A stretch of DNA of 6,928 nt from Bacillota bacterium (GCA_023389295.1 JAEWEO010000149.1:1-6928), one strand, 5' to 3'. Numbered from the stretch's first letter, positions 1 to 6,386 are shown. A program made the numbers and translations. Notes: generated by a model not told the origin, from the sequence alone.

Positions 1-1665
1 AGATCCATAGATACCAAAGCCTAGATTAGTTTCTTCTTTCCATTTGTCACAGGCAACATTCATATATTTCATGACATCTAGTGCAAAGGAAGTTGCTTCA
101 GGATCCGTATGGGATTTTCCGGTCATATATTTGGTACACTCATACAAACCAGCGTATCCAAGAGAGATCGTAGAATAACCACCATAAAGAAGTTTATCGA
201 TTGTTTCTCCTTTCTTCAGTCGTGCTAATGCACCATACTGCCATAGAATCGGAGCAGCATCGGATAGAGTCCCCTTCAGACGTTTGTGACGAATCATAAG
301 AGCCTTATAGCACAATTCAAGTCTATCATCAAATATTTTCCAAAATTTATCCTTATCTCCACCGGAAGATAAAGCAATATCAACTAGGTTAAGAGTTACT
401 ACACCTTGATTGAAACGACCGTAGAATTTATAGTTACCATTTTCATCCTTCCAAGGACTTAAGGCACTACGACATCCCATAACAGGGAAGCAGTTTCCTT
501 CTTTGAGTTCTTTCATTTTCTTTTCAGAAATGTAATCAGGCACAAGTCTCTTTGTCGTACATTTTGCTGCTAACTCCGTTAGATAATAATATTCGGAATC
601 TTCGGTAACATTATCTTCCTCAAGTACATAAATAAGCTTAGGAAAGGCAGGAGTTACCCATACTCCGGCTTCGTTCATAACCCCTTTGTAACGCTGTTTT
701 AAAGTTTCTTCAATAATAACTGCCAGATCCTTCTTCTCGGTTTCATTTTTTGCTTCATTTAGATACATGAAAACAGTTAAAAATGGAGCCTGTCCATTGG
801 TTGTCATGAGAGTAATAACCTGGTATTGGATCGTTTGAACACCCTTATTGATCTCTCTTCGTAGTCTCTTTTCTACAATTTTATCAATCAATTCTTCTGA
901 AACGGTACTACCAAGTATCTCCACTTCTTCAAGAACTTCTGCATGAATCTTTTTTCTTGATATTTGAACGAAGGGAGCTAAATGTGCCAAACTAATACTT
1001 TGTCCACCATATTGATTACTTGCTACTTGCGCAATAATTTGTGTTGCAATATTACATGCAGTTGAAAAGCTGTGGGGTTTCTCAATCCGTGTTTCACTAA
1101 TTACAGTACCATTTTGCAGCATATCTTCCAAATTAACTAAATCGCAGTTATGCATATGTTGTGCAAAATAATCCGTATCATGAAAATGGATGATTCCCTC
1201 TTGATCAGCCTCTACTATATCTTCCGGAAGAAGTAATCGTTTGGTAATATCTTTACTTACTTCTCCTGCCATGTAATCACGCTGAACACTATTGATGGTA
1301 GGATTTTTATTGGAATTTTCCTGTTTTACATCTTCGTTATTGCCTTCAATCAGAGATAGAATTCGGTTGTCCGTTGTATTGGCTTTACGAACAAGGGAAC
1401 GTTGATAACGATATTTTACATAACGTTTTGCGAGATCAAAGGCTCCGGTCGCCATAATCTGATCTTCTACCATATCTTGAATCTCTTCTACTGATACGGC
1501 TCTGTTTAGTTTTTGGCATTTGAACTCCACATACTCGGCAATACTAATAATTTGCTCATCATTAAGAAGGCTTTTTTCACCCGTTGAATTTGCTTTTTTA
1601 ACGGCTGAAATTATTTTATTTATGTCAAAAGTCTCTTCTGCACCATTGCGTTTAATTGTTTTCAT
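1..1665 (-). CDS. nrdD: Anaerobic (class III) ribonucleoside-triphosphate reductase, partial (3' end outside window)
   Basis: NrdD reduces ribonucleoside triphosphates to deoxyribonucleotides in the cytoplasm without oxygen, using a glycyl radical installed by the activase NrdG. The reading frame is open for 555 codons from ATG 1665 to the window edge; full-length relatives are about 700 residues. Residues 1-95 are an ATP-cone (KTIKRNG start, then DINKI and RYVKYR), which binds ATP/dATP for overall activity control. The catalytic barrel follows, with FHDTDYF (161-167), MHNCD (171-175, Cys174) and GNCFPVMGCRS (390-400, Cys392 and Cys398). By family knowledge Cys174 and one of the later pair are the active-site cysteines; which of 392/398 carries the thiyl radical I cannot settle here. 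The glycyl-radical motif and the zinc cysteines lie beyond the window, so their integrity is unseen. The start is firm: AAGGAG (1675-1680) lies 9 nt upstream and an in-frame TAA (1672-1674) precedes it. nrdG would be expected next, outside the window. Confidence 0.97.
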   Translation of the reverse strand, partial: MKTIKRNGAEETFDINKIISAVKKANSTGEKSLLNDEQIISIAEYVEFKCQKLNRAVSVEEIQDMVEDQIMATGAFDLAKRYVKYRYQRSLVRKANTTDNRILSLIEGNNEDVKQENSNKNPTINSVQRDYMAGEVSKDITKRLLLPEDIVEADQEGIIHFHDTDYFAQHMHNCDLVNLEDMLQNGTVISETRIEKPHSFSTACNIATQIIAQVASNQYGGQSISLAHLAPFVQISRKKIHAEVLEEVEILGSTVSEELIDKIVEKRLRREINKGVQTIQYQVITLMTTNGQAPFLTVFMYLNEAKNETEKKDLAVIIEETLKQRYKGVMNEAGVWVTPAFPKLIYVLEEDNVTEDSEYYYLTELAAKCTTKRLVPDYISEKKMKELKEGNCFPVMGCRSALSPWKDENGNYKFYGRFNQGVVTLNLVDIALSSGGDKDKFWKIFDDRLELCYKALMIRHKRLKGTLSDAAPILWQYGALARLKKGETIDKLLYGGYSTISLGYAGLYECTKYMTGKSHTDPEATSFALDVMKYMNVACDKWKEETNLGFGIYGS

Positions 1666-1702
1666 GCACCATTACTCCTTATGTACTTTTAATCAGAATT
1701 AT

Positions 1703-1731
1703 ATTATATAAAATAAAAATAGAAAAAGCAA
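1703..1731 (-). promoter_or_regulatory. Candidate sigma-A promoter P1 of nrdD
   Basis: On the minus strand a perfect TATAAT (1703-1708) is separated by 17 bp from TTGCTT (1726-1731), which matches the first three bases of the -35 consensus. Transcription would start near 1696, giving a leader of about 30 nt. The region is very AT-rich and a second TATAAT overlaps at 1698-1703, so the exact -10 is uncertain. Confidence 0.5.
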
Positions 1732-1755
1732 TTACCTTTAGCTAAAATTTTTAAA

Positions 1756-1785
1756 ATTATACTAGATATAGTTGTTTTCGTTTAA
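1756..1785 (-). promoter_or_regulatory. Alternative upstream nrdD promoter P2 overlapping an NrdR-like box
   Basis: A second minus-strand TATAAT (1756-1761) overlaps the edge of the proximal NrdR-like box at 1759-1774. The -35 is weak: TTAAAC at 1780-1785 with an 18-bp spacer. If it is used, bound NrdR would sit directly on the promoter, which suits simple repression. This is an inference from position only. Confidence 0.3.
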
Positions 1786-1805
1786 AATAACACGGTATAT
1801 AGAGA
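1759..1805 (-). promoter_or_regulatory. Tandem NrdR-box-like operator upstream of nrdD
   Basis: Two 16-mers lie at 1759-1774 (minus strand CAACTATATCTAGTAT) and 1790-1805 (TCTCTATATACCGTGT). Each matches 12 of 16 positions of the NrdR-box consensus as I recall it, ACACTATATATAGTGT, and they share the core CTATAT. They are separated by exactly 15 bp, so their centres are 31 bp apart, the same-face spacing known for paired NrdR boxes. NrdR is the ATP/dATP-sensing repressor of ribonucleotide reductase genes, so the location next to nrdD supports the reading. The nrdR gene itself is not in the window. Confidence 0.7.
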
Positions 1806-1828
1806 TTTTGCTATTCGTGCTTCTTTCG

Positions 1829-1867
1829 CAATTAAAGGCTGTCTAAACTTTAGACAGCCTTTAATTG
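1829..1867 (-). terminator. Near-perfect 39-nt palindrome, probable second terminator of the aldo/keto reductase transcript
   Basis: Arms 1829-1847 and 1849-1867 are perfectly complementary over 19 nt around one central base, so a folded RNA would have a stem of about 16-17 bp with a small loop. The GC-rich part (AGGCTGTC) is flanked by A-rich and T-rich bases on both sides, so it could act in either direction. It sits between nrdD and the upstream gene, both on the minus strand, and so would stop read-through into the nrdD control region. A double-stranded protein site is an alternative reading. Confidence 0.6.
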
Positions 1868-1882
1868 TGATTAAAACATGAT

Positions 1883-1911
1883 TTATAAAATGTCTGCGAA
1901 GCTGACATTTT
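1883..1911 (-). terminator. Rho-independent terminator of the aldo/keto reductase gene
   Basis: On the minus strand, 28 nt after the stop codon, arms AAAATGTC and GACATTTT (1904-1911 and 1887-1894) enclose an inner GC/GC pair and a three-base loop, with one T-T mismatch. The stem runs into TTTTAT, a short U-tract. It is the first of two hairpins in the gap before the nrdD control region. Confidence 0.65.
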
Positions 1912-1938
1912 GACTATTCATTTTACCCCTACATAAGC

Positions 1939-2919
1939 TTATACATAACCAACGATTCTATGTGGAATATAGGGTTCCTCTAAGTACTGAATTTCCTCCG
2001 GTGATAATTTAATAGAAACAGAGCCTACGGCAGTTTCCAGTTGATCTATCTTAGTTGATCCGATAATCGGAGCAACAACCGGTTCTTTGTGCAACAACCA
2101 GGCAAGTGCTATCTGGGTACGAGAAACTTCTCTATCCTGTGCAACCTTTGCAAGACGTTCTACTACCAGCCGATCAGCCTCAGCAGTTGAATCATACTTG
2201 CCTTTGGCAATCTGATCTGTTTCAAGTCGTTTTGTTGTTTCTGACAAGTCTCTTGATAATCGTCCGGAAGCAAGTGGACTATATGGTGTAACAGCAATTT
2301 TTTCAGCTCTGCAAAGAGGAAGCATCTCTCGCTCCTCTTCACGGTATATGAGGTTTAGATGGTTTTGCATCGATACAAATCTTGTCCATCCATGCTTTTC
2401 CGCTACATATAATGCCTTCTGAAATTGCCATGCATACATGGCAGAAGCGCCGATATATCTGGCTTTACCAGCTTTTACTATATCGTGTAAGGCCTCCATT
2501 GTCTCTTCTATCGGAGTATTATAGTCCCAGCGATGAATGATATAGAGATCTACATAGTCGGTGCCAAGACGTTTCAAACTATGATCAATTTCACTCATAA
2601 TTGCTTTTCGAGATAGACCAGAACCATTTGGCCCTTGTCTCATTTGACCATGAACCTTTGTGGCAATTACCACTTCGTCACGATTTGCATAATCTTTTAA
2701 GGCACGACCAAGGATTTCCTCACTATTTCCTAGAGAATAAACATTGGCAGTATCGAAGAAATTAATCCCTAAATCAAGAGCTTTTTTAATGATTTGGCGA
2801 CTTTCGTCCTCCTTAAGCACCCATTTATGAAGCCAAGTTTCAGGATCGCCAAAACTCATACATCCGAGGCAGATTCTTGATACATCCATGCCCGTATTAC
2901 CAAATTTTACATACTCCAT
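1939..2919 (-). CDS. yajO: Aldo/keto reductase, YajO-like
   Basis: A cytoplasmic NAD(P)H-dependent oxidoreductase of the aldo/keto reductase superfamily, 326 residues, the usual length, with a single TIM barrel. The catalytic tetrad is visible: Asp56 and Tyr61 (FFDTANVY), Lys88 (VVIATKV) and His129 (LYIIHRWDYNTP). The C-terminal cofactor-binding segment is APIIGSTKIDQLETAV (283-298). LGCMSFG, IHRWDYNTPIEET, IYREEEREMLPLC and PHRIVGY closely resemble E. coli YajO as I remember it, an enzyme linked to aldehyde reduction and to 1-deoxyxylulose 5-phosphate/thiamine metabolism. The true substrate cannot be read from sequence. The start is ATG 2919, preceded by AAAGGGG with 9 nt spacing. An in-frame ATG at 2988 would add 23 basic residues not seen in the family and has no evident ribosome binding site. 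It is a single-gene transcript, followed by two hairpins and apparently driven by a MerR-type promoter (3083-3113). Confidence 0.95.
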   Translation of the reverse strand: MEYVKFGNTGMDVSRICLGCMSFGDPETWLHKWVLKEDESRQIIKKALDLGINFFDTANVYSLGNSEEILGRALKDYANRDEVVIATKVHGQMRQGPNGSGLSRKAIMSEIDHSLKRLGTDYVDLYIIHRWDYNTPIEETMEALHDIVKAGKARYIGASAMYAWQFQKALYVAEKHGWTRFVSMQNHLNLIYREEEREMLPLCRAEKIAVTPYSPLASGRLSRDLSETTKRLETDQIAKGKYDSTAEADRLVVERLAKVAQDREVSRTQIALAWLLHKEPVVAPIIGSTKIDQLETAVGSVSIKLSPEEIQYLEEPYIPHRIVGYV

Positions 2920-2928
2920 TCTTTTCTT

Positions 2929-2935
2929 CCCCTTT
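2929..2935 (-). promoter_or_regulatory. Ribosome binding site deciding the aldo/keto reductase start
   Basis: AAAGGGG on the minus strand lies 9 nt before ATG 2919. The longer in-frame start at 2988 has no comparable purine tract, so the 326-residue form is preferred. Confidence 0.75.
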
Positions 2936-3082
2936 CTTATGAAATTTTGTGGTTTACAATGATACCTATACCTTCTTATGAATTCCAATTTAAGTTCTAA
3001 ATATGCAATTTATTTAGCTACAATTATTAATATCTTATCACTTAAAATTGTACTCATTTGGAAGGAATTCTTTTATAGTTAT

Positions 3083-3113
3083 AGCATAGCACTTATAGTT
3101 AAGTATAAGTCAA
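3083..3113 (-). promoter_or_regulatory. MerR-family-type promoter/operator of the aldo/keto reductase gene
   Basis: On the minus strand TTGACT (3108-3113) and TATGCT (3083-3088) are separated by 19 bp instead of 17. The spacer and the edge of the -35 carry a dyad at 3091-3110: perfect 7-bp arms ACTTATA/TATAAGT around GTTAAG, with one mismatched pair inside. An over-long spacer with a centred dyad is the hallmark of promoters that MerR-family activators twist into register. The CTTGACTTA...TTAACT...TAAG pattern resembles AdhR/NmlR-type sites associated with aldehyde or electrophile stress. The predicted start near 3076 leaves a leader of about 155 nt before ATG 2919. Confidence 0.7.
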
Positions 3114-3147
3114 GCAATTTCGGAAAACAGCGGGTAAAATGTAAGAT

Positions 3148-3198
3148 TAACTTCTGAAATGCAATACTAACTTCTACCCACTAGCAATTAGTATTGCA
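3148..3198. repeat. 11-bp inverted repeat overlapping a TAACTTCT direct repeat
   Basis: TGCAATACTAA (3160-3170) and TTAGTATTGCA (3188-3198) are a perfect inverted repeat with a 17-nt loop. TAACTTCT occurs twice, at 3148-3155 and 3168-3175, exactly 20 bp apart, and the second copy overlaps the left arm. No strong U-tract follows the stem in either direction, so a terminator is unlikely. A regulator binding site or a remnant of a mobile-element end is possible. Confidence 0.45.
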
Positions 3199-3264
3199 CG
3201 ATATTTTTGTAGTATGGAACACTATAATTACCAGAAGGCCTGAATTAAGAATGTAAAAATAAGG

Positions 3265-3293
3265 TAGATAAAATTATTGAAGAGGTATATAAT
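3265..3293 (+). promoter_or_regulatory. Candidate sigma-A promoter of the exported-protein gene
   Basis: A perfect TATAAT (3288-3293) is preceded with a 17-bp spacer by TAGATA (3265-3270), 4 of 6 matches to the -35 consensus. Transcription would start near 3300, about 80 nt before ATG 3382. A further TATAAT at 3223-3228 has no good -35, so it is a weaker candidate. Confidence 0.4.
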
Positions 3294-3368
3294 AGTATCA
3301 AAGAATTTATGAAAATTGCAATTCAATCTCAATTTAATTATATCAAAAGAATGGTTTCTCCTCATTAG

Positions 3369-3374
3369 AAAGGA
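3369..3374 (+). promoter_or_regulatory. Ribosome binding site deciding the exported-protein start
   Basis: AAAGGA lies 7 nt before ATG 3382. It supports that start over the in-frame ATG at 3316, which would place 22 extra residues in front of a standard signal peptide. Confidence 0.75.
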
Positions 3375-3381
3375 CGGTTCT

Positions 3382-3870
3382 ATGAAAAAGTTAATTGCTG
3401 TACTCCTGTTAGTAACACTTTTTATTAGTAATGTTAGCTGTAGTAACACAAAATACAAAGACGAAGTTGTAACCGGTAATGCGGTTGTAGAATCGGATTC
3501 AAGTATCAAGACTACTCAAGATTTGTTGGAAAAAAATGATTATTCTGATAAACAAAATGATTTGATCTACTATGATTACGACACAGGAATAGAACTTACA
3601 ACGAATTCATGTTTGAAGATACCAAATCTGAACTTGGAGCTTCAGGATGAAACAGCCACCATCTATGGAATTGATGTAATCAATAATGAAATGTTTCGGA
3701 TTACCGATTATAAGCCGGAGCAGGTTATCACCTACACTCCTATTACCGACAGTATCTATATAATTATAGCCGAATTAAGTAATGGTGAGTTAATTGATAT
3801 AACACCGATGGCGATCATTGAAACAAATACATCCGAAGAACTCTCGGGTGGGATTATTCTACTGGACTAG
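3382..3870 (+). CDS. Small exported protein, probable lipoprotein, function unknown
   Basis: I do not recognise this 162-residue protein. Residues 1-20 form a classic export signal: MKK, a hydrophobic stretch LIAVLLLVTLFI, then SNVSC. Cys20 is a plausible lipidation site, but position -3 is Asn rather than Leu/Val/Ile, so lipoprotein processing is probable rather than certain. The rest (CSNTKYKDEVVTGNAV...) is acidic, rich in Asn, Asp, Thr and Tyr, with no transmembrane segment and only one further Cys (Cys77). That composition suits a cell-surface protein. After a Ser/Thr/Asp-rich linker (about 21-60), residues 61-162 alternate hydrophobic and polar in short strands (YGIDVIN, FRITDY, SIYIIIAEL), suggesting one small beta-rich domain. 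The TGNAV segment at 31-35 is something I associate loosely with exported Lachnospiraceae proteins. It is the only plus-strand gene here and looks monocistronic, ending in a long hairpin. No function is assigned. Confidence 0.78.
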   Translation: MKKLIAVLLLVTLFISNVSCSNTKYKDEVVTGNAVVESDSSIKTTQDLLEKNDYSDKQNDLIYYDYDTGIELTTNSCLKIPNLNLELQDETATIYGIDVINNEMFRITDYKPEQVITYTPITDSIYIIIAELSNGELIDITPMAIIETNTSEELSGGIILLD

Positions 3871-3910
3871 ATAATAGTAATATGATCATAGTAATTCACT
3901 AGTCATAAAT

Positions 3911-3972
3911 AAATATGCTCTCCTTGATGAAACAAATCGTATAAAACTGTTTCATATAAGGAGAGCATATTT
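3911..3972. terminator. Long hairpin between convergent genes, probable bidirectional terminator
   Basis: Arms 3911-3925 and 3958-3972 (AAATATGCTCTCCTT and its complement) pair perfectly over 15 bp. After a small internal bulge, ATGAAACA (3927-3934) pairs with TGTTTCAT (3948-3955), leaving a 13-nt loop. The stem has A-rich and T-rich feet on both sides. It lies 40 nt after the plus-strand gene and 108 nt after the chemotaxis gene, which points the other way, so it could end both transcripts. The minus-strand exit (ATATTTATTTAT) is the more T-rich. Confidence 0.65.
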
Positions 3973-4042
3973 GCACCTATCATGATTTTTCGTAAAGTCT
4001 CACTTAATTGGGTCACATCTACTGGGTGTAATCGAGGTCACT

Positions 4043-4060
4043 TATTTCATAAATGAAATA
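4043..4060 (-). repeat. AT-rich 8-bp inverted repeat just after the chemotaxis gene
   Basis: TATTTCAT (4043-4050) and ATGAAATA (4053-4060) are perfect complements around AA, 20 nt beyond the stop codon of the chemotaxis gene. The stem has only one G-C pair per arm and no U-tract, so it is a poor terminator. The hairpin at 3911-3972 is the better candidate. Confidence 0.3.
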
Positions 4061-4080
4061 TAATAGTTATCTTATTGTAA

Positions 4081-6177
4081 CTATTGTATTTTAAACATTT
4101 TAATAGCTTCTTCCAGGATCTTTGAATTATTTTCCAGCTCCAAAGCAGAGCTTCGCAAACGCTCTACGGTATCTATCTGATTAAGGGCTGTAGCATTTAC
4201 CTCTTCGGAGGAAGCCGCAGTTTCTTCTGATACAGCGGAAATATTTTGAATTGCATCCATGGTCTCATCCTTGGCACTTTCTATTTGCTTAATTCCATTT
4301 GAAATGTTATTCAGATTACTAACCAGGCTATTCACTTGATTATTGATCCGATCAAATACTTGAACTGTCCTAAGAAGTGCCTCATTTTGAGACTCCACAA
4401 TTTGCTCTGCCTGCTTTGCTGTTACTATCGTATTTTGTGTCTTCGTGTAAATTTCCTTTACAATACTTTGGATTTGGTTTACTGCATGTACAGATTGCTC
4501 TGCCAATTTACGAATCTCGTCTGCTACAACAGCAAAACCCTTACCTGCATCACCTGCTCTTGCTGCTTCGATAGAAGCATTTAATGAAAGTAAATTGGTT
4601 TGAGAAGCTATTTCATTAATAATCGTAACAAAACCTGCAATGTTTTTGGAATGCAATTCAAATTCCACTATTTTATCTATTACATCCTTTGTGATATGGG
4701 CAGTAGCCTTTGATCTCTCGTTTAATTCATTAATCATAATGATTCCTTCTCCGGCAATCACCTTGGTACTATCTGCGATCTGCTCAATTTCATTGGTATT
4801 ATTATATACGGTGTTGATCTGATCTGATAAACCTGCCATCTGAAGCAAGCATTGCTCCGTATCATCGGATTGTTGTACCACGCCCTTCTCTATATCATCA
4901 ATGGTTTGTGATATTCCTTTGGTTGCGACCAGTAAGTCCTCGGAGGTACCGGATAAGCTTTTGGCAGAATGGCTTACTTTGTTCCCAACCTCCTGCACTT
5001 CACCAATTAATTTTCTCATATTCTGAATCATGTTTGACATACCATGGGTTAATACAAGAAACTCATCGTGACTTTTTGTTTCAAAACGTGTGGTTAAATC
5101 TCCCTCAGAAGCTTTCGTTATCGATTTCATTAAGGAACTAATGGCTTTACTAACACCACCCGCTATAAAAACAATCATAACTAATGCAAATATACCGGCA
5201 ACAAAAAGAAAGATAAGATTCGTTTGCTTAAGGCTATCTACCTGCTGTAGAATGGTATCCTTAGGAATTAAAGCGCATACTGTAACATCGGCTTGAGCAA
5301 CCTTAGTGTATAAGAATAAATATTCTTTATCGTTAATCGCCTCATACAAATCTTTTGTTTGCGGATCATTATTAATGGCCATTTGATAATGAGATAACTT
5401 TGAAAATGAGAATTCTTGTTCTGTATTTGCCAAAACTTCTCTTCCATCGCTATGGACTAATCCAATGATACTTCCCTCCCCTAGATCGTACCTGTCAAAC
5501 ATGTCTAAGACTTGCTGATTAGAAATATCGATTACAACATAGCCGTTATTCGGATTCATTTTCTTTATGATCGACATGACATATTGGTCGGTACTGTAAG
5601 TAGTATCCTCTACTGCTAATACTTGATCCAAACTATTATGACTACCAACCCAAGCAGTCGTTATATTCTTATCTTTAAAATAATTAACCTGTTTGGATTC
5701 GATAAAAGTATTATATAGTTTATCACTTACCGGAACAACTGTAGATAGCCCTTTACCGTTTTCTCCAAAGATATGTATCGCTTCAATAAAAGAATTCGTT
5801 TCCTTCGCAAGCTTAATCTCAGCTTGAATGGTATATTGCTGATTAATCGTTGTCAGTTTATCTTCAGAACCTGACTTTTTGCTGTAATACATCCTTATCT
5901 CCGGATTCGATATTAATTCTTGTGCTTTCTCATCAACTACCTTCAATCCAAATCCCAGGTAATCACTTACAGCATGTAAAGTACTTTCAGAACTCTTTAC
6001 ATAATTATCTATGATTGCCTTTTCAGACATCTGATAAGACTTTATTCCATAGACACCTAATAACAAAACAGGAACCAATAAACCAATAAACAATTTTACC
6101 CGAATGTTCAATAACTTCAGTAACATTCTCGGATTTACCTTCAACGTCTGAAATATCGTTCGAAATGGTCTCTTCAT
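4081..6177 (-). CDS. Methyl-accepting chemotaxis protein with extracytoplasmic Cache-like sensor
   Basis: A 698-residue membrane chemoreceptor that would control CheA kinase through CheW and so steer motility. A basic 26-residue cytoplasmic start precedes TM1 (about 27-45, KLFIGLLVPVLLLGVYGI). Residues 46-318 form an extracytoplasmic sensor of about 270 residues, the size and style of a double-Cache domain (GYVVIDIS at 212-219, SIIGLVHSDGREVLANT at 236-252). The ligand is unknown. TM2 is about 320-340, a HAMP linker about 341-395, and a long coiled-coil signalling domain runs to the end. The conserved hairpin tip is intact: EIASQTNLLSLNASIEAARAGD and GKGFAVVADEIRKLAEQS (522-562). EETAASSEEVN (651-661) is a typical methylation region. 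About 150 residues on each side of the tip fits the 44-heptad class usual in Firmicutes. There is no C-terminal NWETF-type CheR tether. The start at ATG 6177 has AGAAGGGGCG 9 nt upstream. No che or flagellar genes adjoin it. Confidence 0.97.
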   Translation of the reverse strand: MKRPFRTIFQTLKVNPRMLLKLLNIRVKLFIGLLVPVLLLGVYGIKSYQMSEKAIIDNYVKSSESTLHAVSDYLGFGLKVVDEKAQELISNPEIRMYYSKKSGSEDKLTTINQQYTIQAEIKLAKETNSFIEAIHIFGENGKGLSTVVPVSDKLYNTFIESKQVNYFKDKNITTAWVGSHNSLDQVLAVEDTTYSTDQYVMSIIKKMNPNNGYVVIDISNQQVLDMFDRYDLGEGSIIGLVHSDGREVLANTEQEFSFSKLSHYQMAINNDPQTKDLYEAINDKEYLFLYTKVAQADVTVCALIPKDTILQQVDSLKQTNLIFLFVAGIFALVMIVFIAGGVSKAISSLMKSITKASEGDLTTRFETKSHDEFLVLTHGMSNMIQNMRKLIGEVQEVGNKVSHSAKSLSGTSEDLLVATKGISQTIDDIEKGVVQQSDDTEQCLLQMAGLSDQINTVYNNTNEIEQIADSTKVIAGEGIIMINELNERSKATAHITKDVIDKIVEFELHSKNIAGFVTIINEIASQTNLLSLNASIEAARAGDAGKGFAVVADEIRKLAEQSVHAVNQIQSIVKEIYTKTQNTIVTAKQAEQIVESQNEALLRTVQVFDRINNQVNSLVSNLNNISNGIKQIESAKDETMDAIQNISAVSEETAASSEEVNATALNQIDTVERLRSSALELENNSKILEEAIKMFKIQ

Positions 6178-6246
6178 TTTAAGTCGCCCCTTCTTTATTT
6201 ATATTATCCCTCATTGTGAAAATATTTTGTTACATATTACAACATA

Positions 6247-6275
6247 ATTATATATTATTTTCTAATATATGGCTA
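6247..6275 (-). promoter_or_regulatory. Candidate sigma-A promoter of the chemotaxis gene, with a dyad in its spacer
   Basis: TATAAT (6247-6252) and TAGCCA (6270-6275, 4 of 6 matches) are 17 bp apart on the minus strand, placing the start near 6240 and giving a leader of about 60 nt. A perfect 8-bp inverted repeat, ATATATTA (6250-6257) and TAATATAT (6263-6270), sits within the promoter. It may be an operator or only AT-rich chance. I saw no good sigma-D (motility) promoter; TCCGATCT upstream lacks a TAAA at the right spacing. Confidence 0.4.
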
Positions 6276-6386
6276 GTGTTATGTGTAATATCACTTTATA
6301 AAAATGTTTTTATGAGGTTTTTACAGTCAATATGACGATTTTTAGAGTAGATCGGATTAAGATTATTAATCATAGAGAAAAAAGCC

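Larger units (their letters stand above)
2920..3381. other. Gene-free intergenic region between divergent genes
   Basis: No convincing gene lies in this 462-bp stretch between the minus-strand aldo/keto reductase and the plus-strand exported protein. It contains the reductase's ribosome binding site and a leader of about 155 nt, the MerR-type promoter, an 11-bp inverted repeat with internal direct repeats (3148-3198), a candidate plus-strand promoter (3265-3293) and the plus-strand ribosome binding site. A short open frame at 3249-3368 looks protein-like but lacks a usable start. No MerR-family regulator gene is present, although the operator suggests that one exists elsewhere. Confidence 0.7.

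Noticed and set aside
1520..1711. Plus-strand 63-residue open frame
   Set aside because: It lies opposite the nrdD start and its control region, has no ribosome binding site, and its composition reflects the antisense of the ATP-cone.
2920..2988. N-terminal extension of the aldo/keto reductase to ATG 2988
   Set aside because: The extra residues are basic, unlike the family's start, and a good ribosome binding site lies directly before the internal ATG 2919.
3228..3509. Minus-strand 93-residue hydrophobic open frame
   Set aside because: It is antisense to the signal-peptide region and start of the plus-strand exported protein. No ribosome binding site supports it.
3973..4080. Intact insertion-sequence end
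   Set aside because: Only a repeated GGTCAC is visible, with no transposase, paired terminal repeat or target duplication in the window.
4336..5296. Several plus-strand open frames of 60-82 residues
   Set aside because: All are shadows of the chemotaxis gene on the other strand, rich in Leu/Cys as expected for antisense of a coiled-coil gene.
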